DNA of 64,000 nucleotides from Lytechinus variegatus (lineage: Eukaryota; Echinodermata; Echinoidea; Temnopleuroida; Toxopneustidae), in assembly GCF_018143015.1 (NCBI RefSeq), contig NC_054746.1, forward strand, positions 36,550,830 through 36,614,829, given 5' to 3'. The notes beneath the pieces were generated by a model. The model worked only from the letters and a program-made list of their open reading frames with translations, ran no database searches and was not told where the DNA came from. Numbering within the stretch: position 1 is the first letter of the stretch; each line of letters begins with the position of its first letter. Positions 23,633 to 53,400 of this stretch are shown here, piece by piece. The position numbers and the translations under genes are program-made.

Positions 23633-25601
23633 AGGGGCGGTATTCTGAAAACTCAATTAGCGGTCAATTAGCGCTCAATTAGCATTTTGGTATTCTGAAA
23701 AGTCACTTAAGTGCCCCTTTCCTTATTTGGCAGGGTTGCGTTGCGCGCACTTGCAATAGTACGCGTTATGACCGCGCGAAGACTTAATTGAGTAGTTTAC
23801 GAGACTTTGGTATTCTGAAAAGTCTCATAGCGCTCACTTTGCAGTGGAGAAAGATGGTGATAAGAGGTCCATTAAGTCTCATCATATCTTGCTAAATGTG
23901 GCATTCATTTCGTATAAATATCATCAAATCGGTTTAATACTAGGAGGAAGGAAGAGAATAAAGGAGAGAGCTAAAAAGGGAATAGAATAAAGGGGGAAAA
24001 GGTGGTGTATAAACAAGTAAAATAAGGAATAGAGCCTAGGGATTATATTTGGTAATAAATAAATTAGAAAAGGGGGAAAAGGAGACAGAAATATTTGTGT
24101 ACGTATGGGGAAAACATGACTATTATTTTCTATATTTTCTTTTATTATTAGCATCATAAACTATTTTGTTTTTGCACACTTTTTTTGACAATAATGAAAT
24201 TGCCAAATCACGGTAGATGCAGCAATGTGCAGGGGTGAATTAAACCTTGTTTCAGACAATGATAAAAATCAGCATAGACCCCTTTAGTATTTAAACGAAT
24301 ATAGAATGAAATACAAAAGAAAAAAATCGTGAGTGATGCCATCGTTTTCCCCACCTATAAAAACCCGTGTCATAACGTTTGTACTTTTAAAATAAGTAGG
24401 AATTAAGTTAAAAAAGAACTCCCCCCCCCCCTATCATGGCCCCGAGACAGAGGCAAATAAAACATTAAAAAAAAGAAAGAAAGCTACCAATGGATTCAAT
24501 GGATTGTGAAAATCAGAACGCGTTCGAAAAAAGAGAAAAGCACAAAGGTACAATAAATGAGAAAGAGAAAAGACAACAGTTAATTTCAACAATATAACGA
24601 ACCTCTAATCTCCGATGCAAATATGCCTAAGCATTATTTTTCAGCAAAAAATCTTTGTATCAAGATCGTGGTGCAGTGCACCTGCAGCAGCCGGGCGCTG
24701 CGCGCTAGGAGAAAAATTTACGTTGTAAGAGCGCATTTGATTGGCTTTGATTTGATCTCCTAGCGCGCAGTGTCTCTTCACTTTGCTGCCTTGCAGCGCA
24801 GCGCCCGGCTGCTGCAGGTGCACTGCACCACGATCTTGATAAAAAGATTTTTGCTGAAATGCTAAAGCATTTGCATCTGAGATTAGAGGTTTGTTATGTT
24901 GTTGAAATTAATTGTTGTCTCTCCCTTTCTCTTTCATTTAATGTACCTTTGTGCTTTTCTCTTTTTTTCGAACGCGTTCTGATTTTCACAACTCTCTATT
25001 TGAATCCATTTGTAGCTTTCTTTTTCTTTTTCTTGTTTTTTACAATAATTTTTATTTGCCTCTGTCTCGGGGCCATGGTAGAGGGGGTTCTTCTTTAACT
25101 TAATTCCTACTTATTTTAAAAACTACATACTTTTCATTTACATGAGAAATATTCTCCAACAAAATTTGAATAAACATATTTTAAATATAAAAAAGCATAA
25201 TTAAAAAAACCCCGAAATTTTATTGATATTTGATGTTGAAACGTTATGACATTTATAGGTTTTAATAGGTGGGGAAAACGATGGCAGCACTCACTATTTT
25301 TCTTTTGTATTTTATTCTATATATTCGTTTAAATACTAAAGGGGTTTCTGCTTATTTTTCATTGTCAGAAACAAGGTTTAATTCAACCATGCACATTGCT
25401 GCATCTATCGTAATTAGGCAATTTCATTATTGTCAAAAAAAGTGTGCAAAACAAAATAGTTTACGATGCTAATAATTAAAGAAAATATAGAAAAAATAAT
25501 AGTCATATTTTCCCTATAAGTACACAAATATTTCAGTCTCCTTTTTCCCCCTTTTCTAATTTATGTATTACCAAATATAGTCCCATTTAAGACAATCAAC
25601 T

Positions 25602-26230
25602 GAGCGACGTGGCCGAGTGGTCAAGGCCCGGGGGGGCCACTTACATTGACGAGTGGATACCATGCGCGACCCAAAAAACACGTAAAAAGGACGTCCTTTT
25701 CACGATAGGGCACGTTACGTACGTAACGTGAAAAGGGTGTCAAAAACACAAAAATAATGAAAAAAGGGTATCTATTTCGCTAGGAAAATTACGTGTTTAG
25801 GGTCGAATTTGCGGGGATGATAAAAGAAAATTAAAATGTTTTATAAAGGATGTCTTTTTTGCCCCAACACTACGTGTTTAGAGTCCTATTTGCGCGAAGT
25901 GTAGAAGGTGGGGTCGTAATAAACCAAATAAGGTAAAGCCGACAACCAAAGGACCCGTAACAATAAAACATTCCTGTACTTGTTTAGGGGTTCATTTCAG
26001 GGAATATTTGCCAAGAGTATCGTTTTGTTTCCAATACTTGTTAAGGGTAGGGTTTCACACGCCAATACTTGTTAAAGGGTGCATTTTCAGAATATGGAAA
26101 TTACGTGTTTAGGGTGCTTTTCGAGACCCCATGGTCGCGCATGGTATCCACTCGTGAATGGAAGTGGCCTCCCCGGGGGTCAAGGTGGAGCCTGACTGGG
26201 CACATGAAAGTATGGGGTTCAATCAAAGAC
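25602..26230 (+). mobile_element. tRNA-derived SINE-like fragment, split
   Basis: A box A-like GACGTGGCCGAGTGGTCAAGG (within 25606-25626) and a box B-like GGGGTTCAATC (about 26215-26225) are separated by a 0.55-kb insertion. Removing the insertion leaves a tRNA-Ser/Leu-like head. The left arm of the enclosing foldback lacks this sequence, so it entered one arm only. It is not a working tRNA gene. Confidence 0.6.
25627..26177. mobile_element. GAGTGGATACCATG MITE, copy 1
   Basis: 551 bp with inverted ends CCCGGGGGGGCCACTT...GACGAGTGGATACCATG. A perfect 8-bp duplication, GGTCAAGG, is at 25619-25626 and 26178-26185. The interior repeats ACGTGTTTAGGGT-like words. It is closely similar to 62416-62980. 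The 8-bp duplication suggests a hAT-type transposase. It is non-coding. Confidence 0.87.
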
Positions 26231-26636
26231 CCTATTCCTTATTTTACTTGTTTCTATACACCACCTTTTCCCCTTTATTCTTTTCCCTTTTTAGCTCTCT
26301 CCTTTATTCTCTTCCTTCCTCCTAGTATTAAACCGATTTGATGATATTTATACGAAATGAAAGCCACATTTATCAAGATATGATGAGACTTAATGGACCT
26401 CTTATCACCATTATCTTCCCCCACTGGAAAGTCCGCTAATTGAGCGCTATGAGACTTTTCAGAATACCAAAAGTCTCGTAACTACTCAATTAAGTCTTCG
26501 CGCGGTCAAAACGCGTACTATTGCAAGTGCGCGCAACGCAACCCTGCCAAATAAGGAAAGGGCACTTAAGTGACTTTTCAGAATACCAAAATGCTAATTG
26601 ACCGCTAATTGAGCTTTCAGAATACCGCCCGGCCCC

Positions 26637-26729
26637 AGGTCTATTAGGCTGGCGCCTTTTGGGGCCGGGCTGCACGCTGGTACAGTGCGAAGCGGCGCGG
26701 CCGGCCGCGCCGATTATTCGAATACCGGT
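26637..26729 (+). promoter_or_regulatory. FH upstream GC-rich region
   Basis: A short GC-rich block (GGCGCCTTTTGGGGCCGGG, GCGGCGCGGCCGGCCGCGCC) between the foldback element and the FH start codon. With the CpG-rich start of intron 1 it resembles a CpG-island promoter. The transcription start is not identifiable. Confidence 0.5.
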
Positions 26730-44109
<17,380 letters not shown>

Positions 44110-45520
44110 ATGTAAACAATGCATTGCTGGTGTCAAGCATTTGTGTCTCAAAATATGTGGATTTTTTTTTTGTTGTGATATTTTGCTTGCATCTCAGCTA
44201 TAAAAAAAGCAAAGGCACTGTACTATATTGAAGAGAATGATACAATGTATATTGTTGATTACAGGGTTTGGGGGAGATTGTTTATTTTTGTCAGGAAATG
44301 TAACAGACATGTTATGATCATCTTTGTTGCAGATGTTGGTAGTTGTATTTTTTGTTATTGTGCAAAGTGTTGCCAGGTCCAAGATGAAGAAAATTGCAAA
44401 GGGCATTCGAAAAATCCACAAATTGGACCTCACAAAATTGGAATTTTTATTTTATTTTTTAAATCCCTAGTATGGACTCTAATTGGACTCTAAATGCATA
44501 TCTTCTGTTTGTAATTTGATTGCCTAACAACACATATTGACATGTTTATGGATATGAAACAAAGTCAATGGCATGTTATTGTGTATGTCACATTATAAGC
44601 AATTGTTTCATTCTTGAGATCTGGCAGAAAATTAGAATGCTATTAGAATTGATAAACCATGAGCAAAACATTTGGATGCTTGAAATGGCAATGATGGTAT
44701 CACTTATTGCAACATTGTGTAAATTTTATGTTTGATAAGTTCTACATAAAAGGGAGACAAATAGAGGAAATATTGACTAAATTGTAATTTAAACATTTTT
44801 GCTTTAATCTTTGATTTTTTTCAGTTGAATATTTTGTAATGTAATTGCATACATGTTTTGATCATTCAAAAAATATTTTGAAACATAGTTGTTACCTCAA
44901 CTCAGTGCAATAAGACCATCTTGAGTGACATACTGTACCAGTATTTTGTAATTTTACTGACAAACATCAAACATGCCATCATGTTCTTAACTCTGAAGTA
45001 TTTGACGGGTACCTTGATTGAAATGTCCAAATCTTATATCATGACATGAACAATACCTTGTGCTGTTTACAATGTCATCGCATTATTAGTAATTCAATTC
45101 ATCATCGCAAACTTTGCATTTATTGACCAGCATTTAATATAAATCATAGGTATTAAATAATTGTGAGAGTGAAAATATGGGTCCCCATCCATCTGCTTTT
45201 TATACTCAGATTTTCATTTTTTGATTTAGAATGAGTTCACATTGTGTGGATGATGGCTTGACTATATCACTATAATTACTGTTTTTGCAAGTTTTTGGTA
45301 AGGACACGTTTTCTGAAACCTATCTTTTACAGTAATTGGTTTCTGATTTTTGTTTTTATTCTTTGTTCACAGATATACTTCTAGAGTTATACTTTCTGCT
45401 CCAGGATTTACCACAATGCTCAAATATTTCTCCCCTTCCCCCTCCTCAACCATCCTTGCCATTTCTCATTCTATCAAGCGCCATTTCGCTATTTCTTATT
45501 GTTATATGCTCATATTTGCA
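44110..45520 (+). other. FH 3' flank / 3' UTR
   Basis: Sequence after the FH stop codon, likely including the 3' UTR. No canonical AATAAA stands out close to the stop, so the mRNA end is not called. Confidence 0.45.
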
Positions 45521-45831
45521 GACATGATAGACGAGATATTCAGCTTTCAAATGATACCAATGTCTTACATTATCTCTCCATTCAACCAAGATATCATAAG
45601 TTGAACCCAATGAAATTTGAAAGTGTAACTAAACCACCTTTGTATGGGGCAAGTTCAAGACACATGGCCACTGATGATTTAACATGCGAGCAGTTTATAG
45701 AAAGTTATGCATTACTAACAAACAGTAACGACGTCACTAACAAATTAGCCACTAACACCAAGAGCAGAATGAACATACAGAAAGCACTGTTAGGCACAAG
45801 TGTTGTTAGTGGGTTTGAGCCTTATATTTAG
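45521..45831 (+). CDS. Unassigned open exon, possible terminal exon
   Basis: After an ATATTTGCAG acceptor-like site there is an open frame of about 103 codons ending in TAG: HDRRDIQLSNDTNVLHYLSI, RYHKLNPMKFESVTKPPLYG, then a Ser/Thr/Asn-rich C-terminus ending SGFEPYI. Composition is protein-like rather than AT-driven. FH is already complete upstream, so this would belong to another plus-strand transcript, but no partner exon was found. I do not recognise the family. It could be chance. Confidence 0.3.
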
Positions 45832-46078
45832 GCAAAATCTATGACGTACTCTATTGATGATGTGCGAATTGATATGGGCATTTCTCCCATAGGCTCAATG
45901 TGTTATTCCCATGAAACCGGGCTTGGATTTGCAACATTGATTCTTACTTTGTGATGACATTGTGTTAATTACTGAATTCTGATTAATGTGCCCCCCCCCC
46001 TTTCCGGGCACCTTTTGGGAGAAACTAGATGCGCCTCTGGGCTTGAGTACCCTTTTAATTCTATCTAGGTCTATTTTT

Positions 46079-46852
46079 ACCCTATCTAGGCAGAGGGGGG
46101 GGCCTCGGAGGCCCCCCCCTCAACGAGTCGCGCGATATTTTTTCTCCGCGCAAATTTTTTTTGACCGCGCTGCTCGCTGACTTTTTACTTTCAAGTCTTG
46201 CGCAACTTTTGAGACCAATTTTGCGTCACCCGGGTACGCGGTTCCGAAGTTACGCAACGTTATGTAAGTGCATGTCAGACCAAAAATTGCTCAAAAACGT
46301 GATTTCGTGTACAAAGTCAATGTAAATTGTGTTTTCAACCAAAAATCATAAATGTATGATTATTTTTAGTTTTGCTGGCCTAAATGTATGTATTTTATGC
46401 TGTTTATGATCTTAGAAGAGTCCCCAATGAATTTCATTGAAAAAACAATGAAAAACAAAAGGTCCAAAAAACAAAGAAATACATAAGAATATGCAAAAAA
46501 CAATATAATACATAAGAAATTGATCTGATATCACAATTTTTTTCATGTACACTTGCTAAGAACATCACAAAGAGTTTCTATGCCAAAAATTAGAACATTT
46601 GGAGCTTTATTTATGGAGTTAGAGGAAAAAGTATGATTTCGCATACTAATTACGCATAAATTAGCATAATTACATAGTAATGATTCGCATGAAATAAATT
46701 ACTATACAGTTTTGTAGATTATATCCCAGACAATCTGCATGCCAATTTTCAGTGCGATCGCGCGTTCGATGGCCGAGATCTTAAGGGGGGCCTCCCAGGC
46801 CCCCCCCCCCCCGGCCATATGAACTCCCAAAATACCCCGGCCTAGATAGGGT
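46079..46852. mobile_element. Element with ACCCTATCTAGG ends
   Basis: Inverted ends ACCCTATCTAGGC, each followed inward by a poly-G/C block (GGGGGGGGCCTCGGAGGCC on the left, GGGGGGCCTCCCAGGCCCC on the right). The interior is AT-rich and non-coding. No certain target duplication. 774 bp. Confidence 0.75.
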
Positions 46853-47679
46853 TAATGCACTTGATATAAAAAGGAGACAAGTTTTACGCAAGACACACAA
46901 GATTATTCACTGACATTGTCACTATCAGTGCCCTTGGCACTGTTAGTGAATAGATAAAATATTAGCGCTGTTAGCTTCTGTGTGACCTTGTAATGTTAGT
47001 CTAACAGCGCTAGCTAGTGATTGGGCGAACATTATGCTTCTGTGCGGGCAAAACCTTGCTAACAGTGCTGTTAGTTCTCTTTTAGCGCTAACAACGTTTC
47101 TGTGCGGTCGGTACAGCTAAATATGATAGCTGTGCAGAATATCACTAATGGTGGTTGAACCTCATTACAAATTTAAAATCATTGGTTGTTGAGCTGTCAA
47201 GTTTTTTTTTTTTTTTTTTAAGTGTATTGGGCAAAAGCCAGGTGGATTGTAATAACAATCTTTTAGCTGAAATCAAAGAAGAAAAAAATCGAATTTATTT
47301 ATTGGTGTTACTGTGACAAGATAGGTTCAGGTTATTTGAGAAATTGAAAATTTCACAAGTTGGACAAGTATTTTGAATACTATTTTTGCGTATTGTGTAA
47401 GATTTTGATCTTGCATGTGCTGTGCCAGAGGCTGAATAAAAACATACAATGCATCTTGTCATTGAATACTGTTTCTTCTGTTATTTATTAAATTTAGAAA
47501 AAAAAATAGAGGAGGGAGCATACCGATATTGGTGTCAGGGTTATGACATTCATGAAAAGTAACAGTCACACCAACAAATCTGACTCCAAAACAATTGATA
47601 ATAGCTTAAGAGATTTGGTCAGTCTGCAGTTGGTGTGACTGCAGCATGCATTTTGTTTCATATATATTAAACAGCATTA
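46853..47679. other. Convergent spacer
   Basis: AT-rich, with GCGCTGTTAG/CTAACAGCGCTA words near 46960-47090 suggesting a small inverted repeat. A T-run is at about 47201-47219. No gene recognised. Confidence 0.45.
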
Positions 47680-48782
47680 CAGGCCTCGAAATAATCGACG
47701 GCCATGGCCGTCGATGCCCCCATTACTGGCCGTCATGCCCTTTTTCTTTTTGCTAAAAGTTACGGCCACTAAAAATGTGCCCTTTTTTATATGGCCGTGG
47801 TGCCCTTTTTCTGATATATAATGTGCCCCTTTTGAAAGTCTGCACCTTTTTTTCTGAGCGAGGAAAACTTTTCTCCAATCTCAAAAAGTATTCAATACCT
47901 TAGCTTTACCAGCGACGTCCAGTGCATGTATGCAGTCTAGTCCGAAGCCGCGCCGAACGATGAGCTAGCTATACACAGCTAGCGCGCTTTACATATGCTA
48001 TGTAAGCTTCAGCATAAGATGTCGCGCGCACTGTACTGTCCTGGCGAGCGCGCGCGATGCGTAAGTACAGTACTTTGAATGGGAGTGTTTCATAAAGCTG
48101 TTCGTCAGTTACGAACAACTTACGAACGACCGGTGATACTTTCTTGGGTGCTAATCAGATTCACATTTAATTACATGTAGCTCAAGAAGGTATCACCAGT
48201 CATGCGTAGTCGTTCGTAACTTACGAACAGCTTCACGCTTTATCTCCACATTTCATTCTCTTTTGCTACTGGTCTACCTTCAAGATACTACCTTGGTATA
48301 ACTTAATTACTTGGCATGCCATGAGGTAATTTGGATAAAGAATTAGATGAAATTAATTTACTTCTACCAGAGGTACTTCTACTTGATTTGTTAATATGTA
48401 CATGTTACATGTTGGATGTCAAATTCAAGACTCCAAGCAATGCAATGTGTTATCCTGTCCTGAAGTGATTCTGAAGAATAATGAAACTTTCTTTTAAAAC
48501 CTTATACAGTGAGTGTTGTCAGACTATTAAAGTTCATTTTTTCTTAAGTAAATAATGTGGTTTGGTAATGAATCTGATGTATAACATTGACTATGAAAGC
48601 CCCCCCCCCCTCCCACGCCGCGAAACTTTAACACCTACAAATAATTTATTACATGCCCCTTAAAAAGTGGCCTTGGTGCCCCTCTGTATGGCCTTGGTGC
48701 CCTTTGCTGCCTGGCCTCAGTGAAAAAGTGCCCCTCAAAAAAGTGGCCTTGCCCCCCACAAAAAATCCTATTTCGAGGCCTG
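47680..48782. mobile_element. CAGGCCTCGAAAT-ended element (hAT-like)
   Basis: Inverted ends CAGGCCTCGAAATA. Both flanks carry GCATT (GCATTA left, GCATTT right), an imperfect duplication. Near each end, words such as GGCCGTCGATGCCCC or TGGCCTTGGTGCCC are iterated. A palindromic MITE sits inside (48080-48240). Non-coding. Confidence 0.72.
48080..48240. mobile_element. Palindromic MITE (GTTTCATAAAGCTGTTCGT)
   Basis: GTTTCATAAAGCTGTTCGT, TACGAACAACTTACGAACG and GGTGATACTTTCTTG on the left are mirrored by GAAGGTATCACCAG, CGTTCGTAACTTACGAACAG and CTTCACGC on the right. The right end is degraded. Nested in the 47680-48782 element. Confidence 0.75.
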
Positions 48783-50232
48783 GCATTTATATGGACCACT
48801 ACAAGCTTACATAATCTAAAACCACATCCAAAAGCAAAATTTAGTACACTGGTACATTGTAAACTGATTTTATTTACATAAAATATATACAGACTTTGTA
48901 GTACTCTATTCTGTCACACTTGTTATTTTTAGTAGAAACTTGATCTAATTAAAAATTGTGTTCCAGATATTACATCCTTTGTAGTCACACTTTTTTAATT
49001 TCAAACTTTATGTTACAAGAATCCTTTTCTGGAAGGAGACTTTGTCCATCCAATGCCTCCCAATGATCTCCATGCCAAGTTATAATACCACAAATTGTAA
49101 GGAGGCAAATTAAAATCATTTTTTACCTGCTGTTCTAAGTGAATTTTAGCCCAGTAGTACTTTCTTGTTAACAAAAAGCGTTATGAAACAGGCCCATTTC
49201 ACAAAGCTTAGCAAATTATTGTATAATGACTTGATTGTATAAGCTAATCGAGCACTATGTTTTGTGTTGCATGGCCCAGATGTGGAGAGGTCTTCAAATG
49301 AGCAAGCAAGCATTACATTCATAGTCAATGATCAATGTAATAAGTCAGCACAGTTATTACAAGTTTCTTTTGTTTTTCCTAAAAAAAAATCCAGCGTATC
49401 AAAATTCTGGATGTTGGTGAAAACATTAATCCTACTAGCTTATTTTCATTAAAAAATAAATATTTTTTGTTTATTTAAACGAATGGAATATTGTAGTAAC
49501 TTCACTCAGCTAATTGTAGACAATGAATGTACGTCTTGTGAGTTATCACCTAAAGCATTCAAAATGCCAAGAATTAGAGGAAGGAAAAAAAAATGTAGGG
49601 TCAAAACACAAAAACAAATACATGACTTCAGGAAATAATTTTCTTGGTATTGCATCGCAATTTTCTCCACATTTTTGAAAGACTGCTATGCTTAAAGTTT
49701 TTCGTATAGCATATTTTTACATAGGGCTGTACATTACTTAATTGAGAGCTTTTATCTTATGACCAAAAATGCTATTCAAATTTGTAAAGCGAACTTATTC
49801 CCTGGACTTGAATGCGTTGGAGAAAGACTTGAAATCAATCCTAACTCCAAAAATCATGCGCAACTTGATTTTCAACCAATTAGCAGCGCGCATTTGGGAC
49901 TTGCGATTGATTTTTTGACTTGCGGTTAAACGCAATTCTTTCTGCAACAGGACCCTAGGCTAAGTAAAACAAACCTTCATTTCCATTTTTTTTCATGACT
50001 GACTGCATTACAAGTATGTGCAATCAATCACAACAAAAATCTTATGATCAAACACCTGACTTTGTGTTAAAGGGCACAATGCTCCATCCATCCACCGTCC
50101 ATGGGAAATATGCACTGAAAGACAGTTATTCATGGGTTTGTTATGAAGGCCAGCTCACAAAGACAATGCATCCTGTATTTCCTCCAGATAAAAATGTTCC
50201 CAGATAAAGTATTCTGTATGACATCATAGTCA
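48783..50232 (-). other. WDR92 3' flank
   Basis: Downstream of the WDR92 stop codon on the minus strand. TTTATT at about 49470 would give an AATAAA signal roughly 760 bp after the stop. A plus-strand frame at 49995-50207 overlaps the likely 3' UTR and is not supported. Confidence 0.4.
49815..49957. mobile_element. Decayed copy of the CAGGGGCCCGTTGCAG MITE
   Basis: ATGCGCAACTTGATTTTCA, CAGCGCGCATTTGGGACTTG and ATTCTTTCTGCAACAGGACC match the interior and right end of 23271-23422. The left end has drifted. Confidence 0.72.
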
Positions 50233-50440
50233 TCATAATGTTGCTAGCTTGGTGACAATGAGTACCCTGATACACTGATCAAACGATGAGCAAACACACA
50301 GACCAGCCTTGTCTGGACTCCAATCAAACCCTGCTACAGGCTGTGATGATATCCCAACACTCTGTAGCATAGACACAGATCCCATTACACCTTTCTTTAC
50401 ACCATTGGAGTCTTCTTGTACTCTCGATGTTGGGTATTCA
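50233..50440 (-). CDS. WDR92: WDR92 exon 8 (terminal)
   Basis: Completes Tyr292, then [20 protein letters not shown] to LIVTKLATL and TGA. It contains [18 protein letters not shown], strongly conserved in the family. Confidence 0.93.
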
Positions 50441-53400
50441 CTGAAAAAAGGAGGAAGAAAATATTCAATGTATTATGATATATTAGAAATGACCAATAGT
50501 GATGGAGCAGTTCTAAGAAGGAAAACAAAAATCTTGTTTGCATAGTGAATACAGATACTTAATAAAATACATTACTATTTATACTGTTGTATTTTTTATC
50601 TGGGGTGTAATTGCACATATTCAAGTTACTTTTGCGAGCCCTGGCCCATGGAAAAACCATTTATCAACTCTTTTCTTCTTTGTTTTCATTCCTACTTTTC
50701 ACATTTAATTACTCAATTTCAAATTGTATTTTTGTATTTACATTGTAGAATTTGTGTATGTTTTTTTATGGCCGAATAAATAATAACAGTTTATCCATGA
50801 TGACACATAAATACTAACTAGCCCAAATGGCTGATTCTATTTCTATCATTCTCCAAGTCTATGGTACTTAACTTCAAGAAAAAAGGGTGGAGATACAGGT
50901 GCATTGTGATTAACATATCATATTTGTATTTTTATTCATTGTTTCAAAGGTGTTAATTATTGACTAAAATCGAATTACTTACTATTTCCACAGATTTATA
51001 GTGCCAGAACCGCCACAAGTCATAAAGACATCTCTGTTTTGAGGCAGATGTCTTGCACACCATACTGTTGATTTATGGGCCTGTAGAAAATGAAAATAAT
51101 ATGAATAGCCCAAGAACTAATACTAACAATGTCAGGTTTAGCCTACAATACAACTTGGGGTATAATGCGAGTCCCAATAAGAAGTTTGATAAAGCAATTT
51201 TCCAGATTAAGAACTTAAATTCCTGATTTCACTGTTTTGAATACCTTTATGAATATTTCGTAATCAAATATAATTTTGTCAGTTTGATGATAGGCTTCCA
51301 CTGTATCTCAACATAATTTACGAACTGAGATGCATCCATTATTTGTTTTATTTGTGAATTTGAATTTGGTTTTGTCCATTAAATTGGGAAGATTTCAACC
51401 CATTAGAGACACAATTACTTCAATCCACATTTCATCAGGTGCTATCATTCAAAATGGAAAGAGGGATATTAGAATTTACTTGCTACATTTCCTATTTAAT
51501 ATTTATATCAATTTTAAAGTCATAAAATAGGAAAAAGAACATCTTTAAACATTTGAGATTAACCAATTTCTGTGGAAAAAACAGTGATTTTCATCACAGT
51601 GCAAATTTCAAGAACTTTAGTGACTATTTTAGCACTGATCAATATCCACTGATGCAAGCATTGTCCGACTACTTATATCTTGTAGTAAGAACCTTTGATA
51701 GGATTTAAAAGCTCTGTAACAAAAGTTACTTGGTCAAACCACAAAAGGTGGTCACTTTTTTCTGAATAGTTAAATGGAGGTTCATGTAAAGCAACCTCTC
51801 TGTGGGCTGACAAATATTGAAAATTCCAAATTCTTTTCACTTCAATTCTTACTTTTTCACTGAGAGACTCAAAGCCAGACTTTGGATGTTGTGTCCTCAT
51901 ATCAAAGAGATGGTACTTGGCTTCAAGGGTGGTAGCCACTAGTTTATTCATGTCGATATCCTTACGATCAAACTCTAGACCACATATCTGCAACATCATT
52001 CAATGAAAATACCAAAACATATTTTAAAGTCCGATCAAAAGGTTAGAATAATGTCACTTGTAAAAAAATAATTACATAAAAGTGATCATAATTCAAACTA
52101 CAATACACAACTTTGGGATTCCTGTATGCATTTTAGAAACTTCTCATTCCTAGTCTCAAAACATGTCACTAATGCTAAACATTGGTTGTACTGAAAACAA
52201 ATATCCACGCTGCCACAGGACTCAACATAGCTTCCTGGTAAAGCTATTTTTCACTTTCCATGGTATCAAGTATCTTAGCCTTCAAACCTACGATAATATC
52301 AGAAGAACATCCAAATTTTTACCAAATAAACAAACATTCAGGGATATCAGATTAACCATATCAGAATTTACCTTTTCAAACCTCAAATTTTTTAGGGTGG
52401 GTTAACTGGTTTTCTACCCCTTCAGATCTTGGTAGTAATATAGTCTGCAAACAATATTAACATGTTTACTCCTGAAGACGGACAGTCAACCTGTCCGAAA
52501 CGTCGAGTCTCTCTACTACTCATCATCTCTACTCGCCGATGCAAGCCAGCATCTCCTCATCAGTTCTACTACTCAAGCTGTTTTCACTCAACATTCCTTC
52601 TGGTTTACAGTCCTTTTCAGGACTATTCTCAAGAAAGAATACTCTATTCTCAAATCTCCACTTTCTCGCCTATCCACTTCTTCTCTTCTTCTATCCACTG
52701 CTTCTATAACACTCCACATGGTGTACCGTAAACCACAACAGCAATGTTTACGATTGTACAACTATGATAGATGTCATCAGAATTGACATCCCCCCTCATT
52801 TAGAGGGTGGTTAAAGAGAATATGACTTATTATTTTGAAAGATATACATACCCCATTTCTAATATTTGTTTCCCATCTTAAAGAGTCGTGCTAGCCCCTG
52901 CGCATGTTCCTGAGATCAAACAATTTAATATCACCATTGTCATATCCAGCTGCTACACATCGATCTTCATCATTATGTGCATGACCTACATGGAAATGAG
53001 AAAAATGTAAGAAACATATATAAGATACAAATAGAAAAAAAATTTACATTGAATTATGACAGATGAGTACAAGAAGTGTGAAAATATGAAAATAATGGTA
53101 GCACTCTTTATTACATAGATGGTCTATATACAGAAATCAATATGTGATAACAACTAGTTTCCAACACACAACTTGTTAAGAAAATAGTATTCTTATACAG
53201 AAACAGGTCAAAAGGTGACATTGTTCATGGACAAACATAATTAAAGGGTAAGAGCATATTTTCACTAAAACTTGACAAAATCTTTATTTGAGTGTGGTGG
53301 CAGGAAGAATTTGCTAGAAACTTCACAAAAAAACATTTTATTTTCTCATTGAAGTTTTGAATTGTTATTGTATTGAAGAAATGCTGTCCGAATAGAAACC

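Larger units (their letters stand above)
23634..26636. mobile_element. 3-kb foldback element, GGTATTCTGAAAA ends
   Basis: The left arm (23634 to about 24735) and right arm (about 24740-26636) are inverted copies, each about 1.1-1.2 kb after removing a 0.6-kb insertion in the right arm. The outer ends carry GGTATTCTGAAAA three times each with AATTAGCG words. The centre is a palindrome with GGTGCAGTGCACCTGCAG on either side of CTAGCGCGCAG. The right arm is interrupted by a tRNA-like SINE that is itself interrupted (25602-26230). No transposase is seen. The right end lies about 94 bp before the FH start codon. Same terminal style as 28202-29032. Confidence 0.85.

Noticed and set aside
49995-50207. 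70-aa plus-strand frame with protein-like composition
   Set aside because: It overlaps the WDR92 3' UTR antisense, has no recognised homology or splice partner, and is short enough to be chance.
51938-51999. Upstream extension of WDR92 exon 6 as an independent ORF start
   Set aside because: The ATG-bearing bases precede a clear acceptor (TTGCAG at 51988-51993), so they are intronic.
52840-52990. WDR92 as a processed pseudogene, to explain the TAG
   Set aside because: The locus has eight exons with intact GT-AG introns and no other disabling change, so it is the native gene or a damaged allele of it, not a retrocopy.
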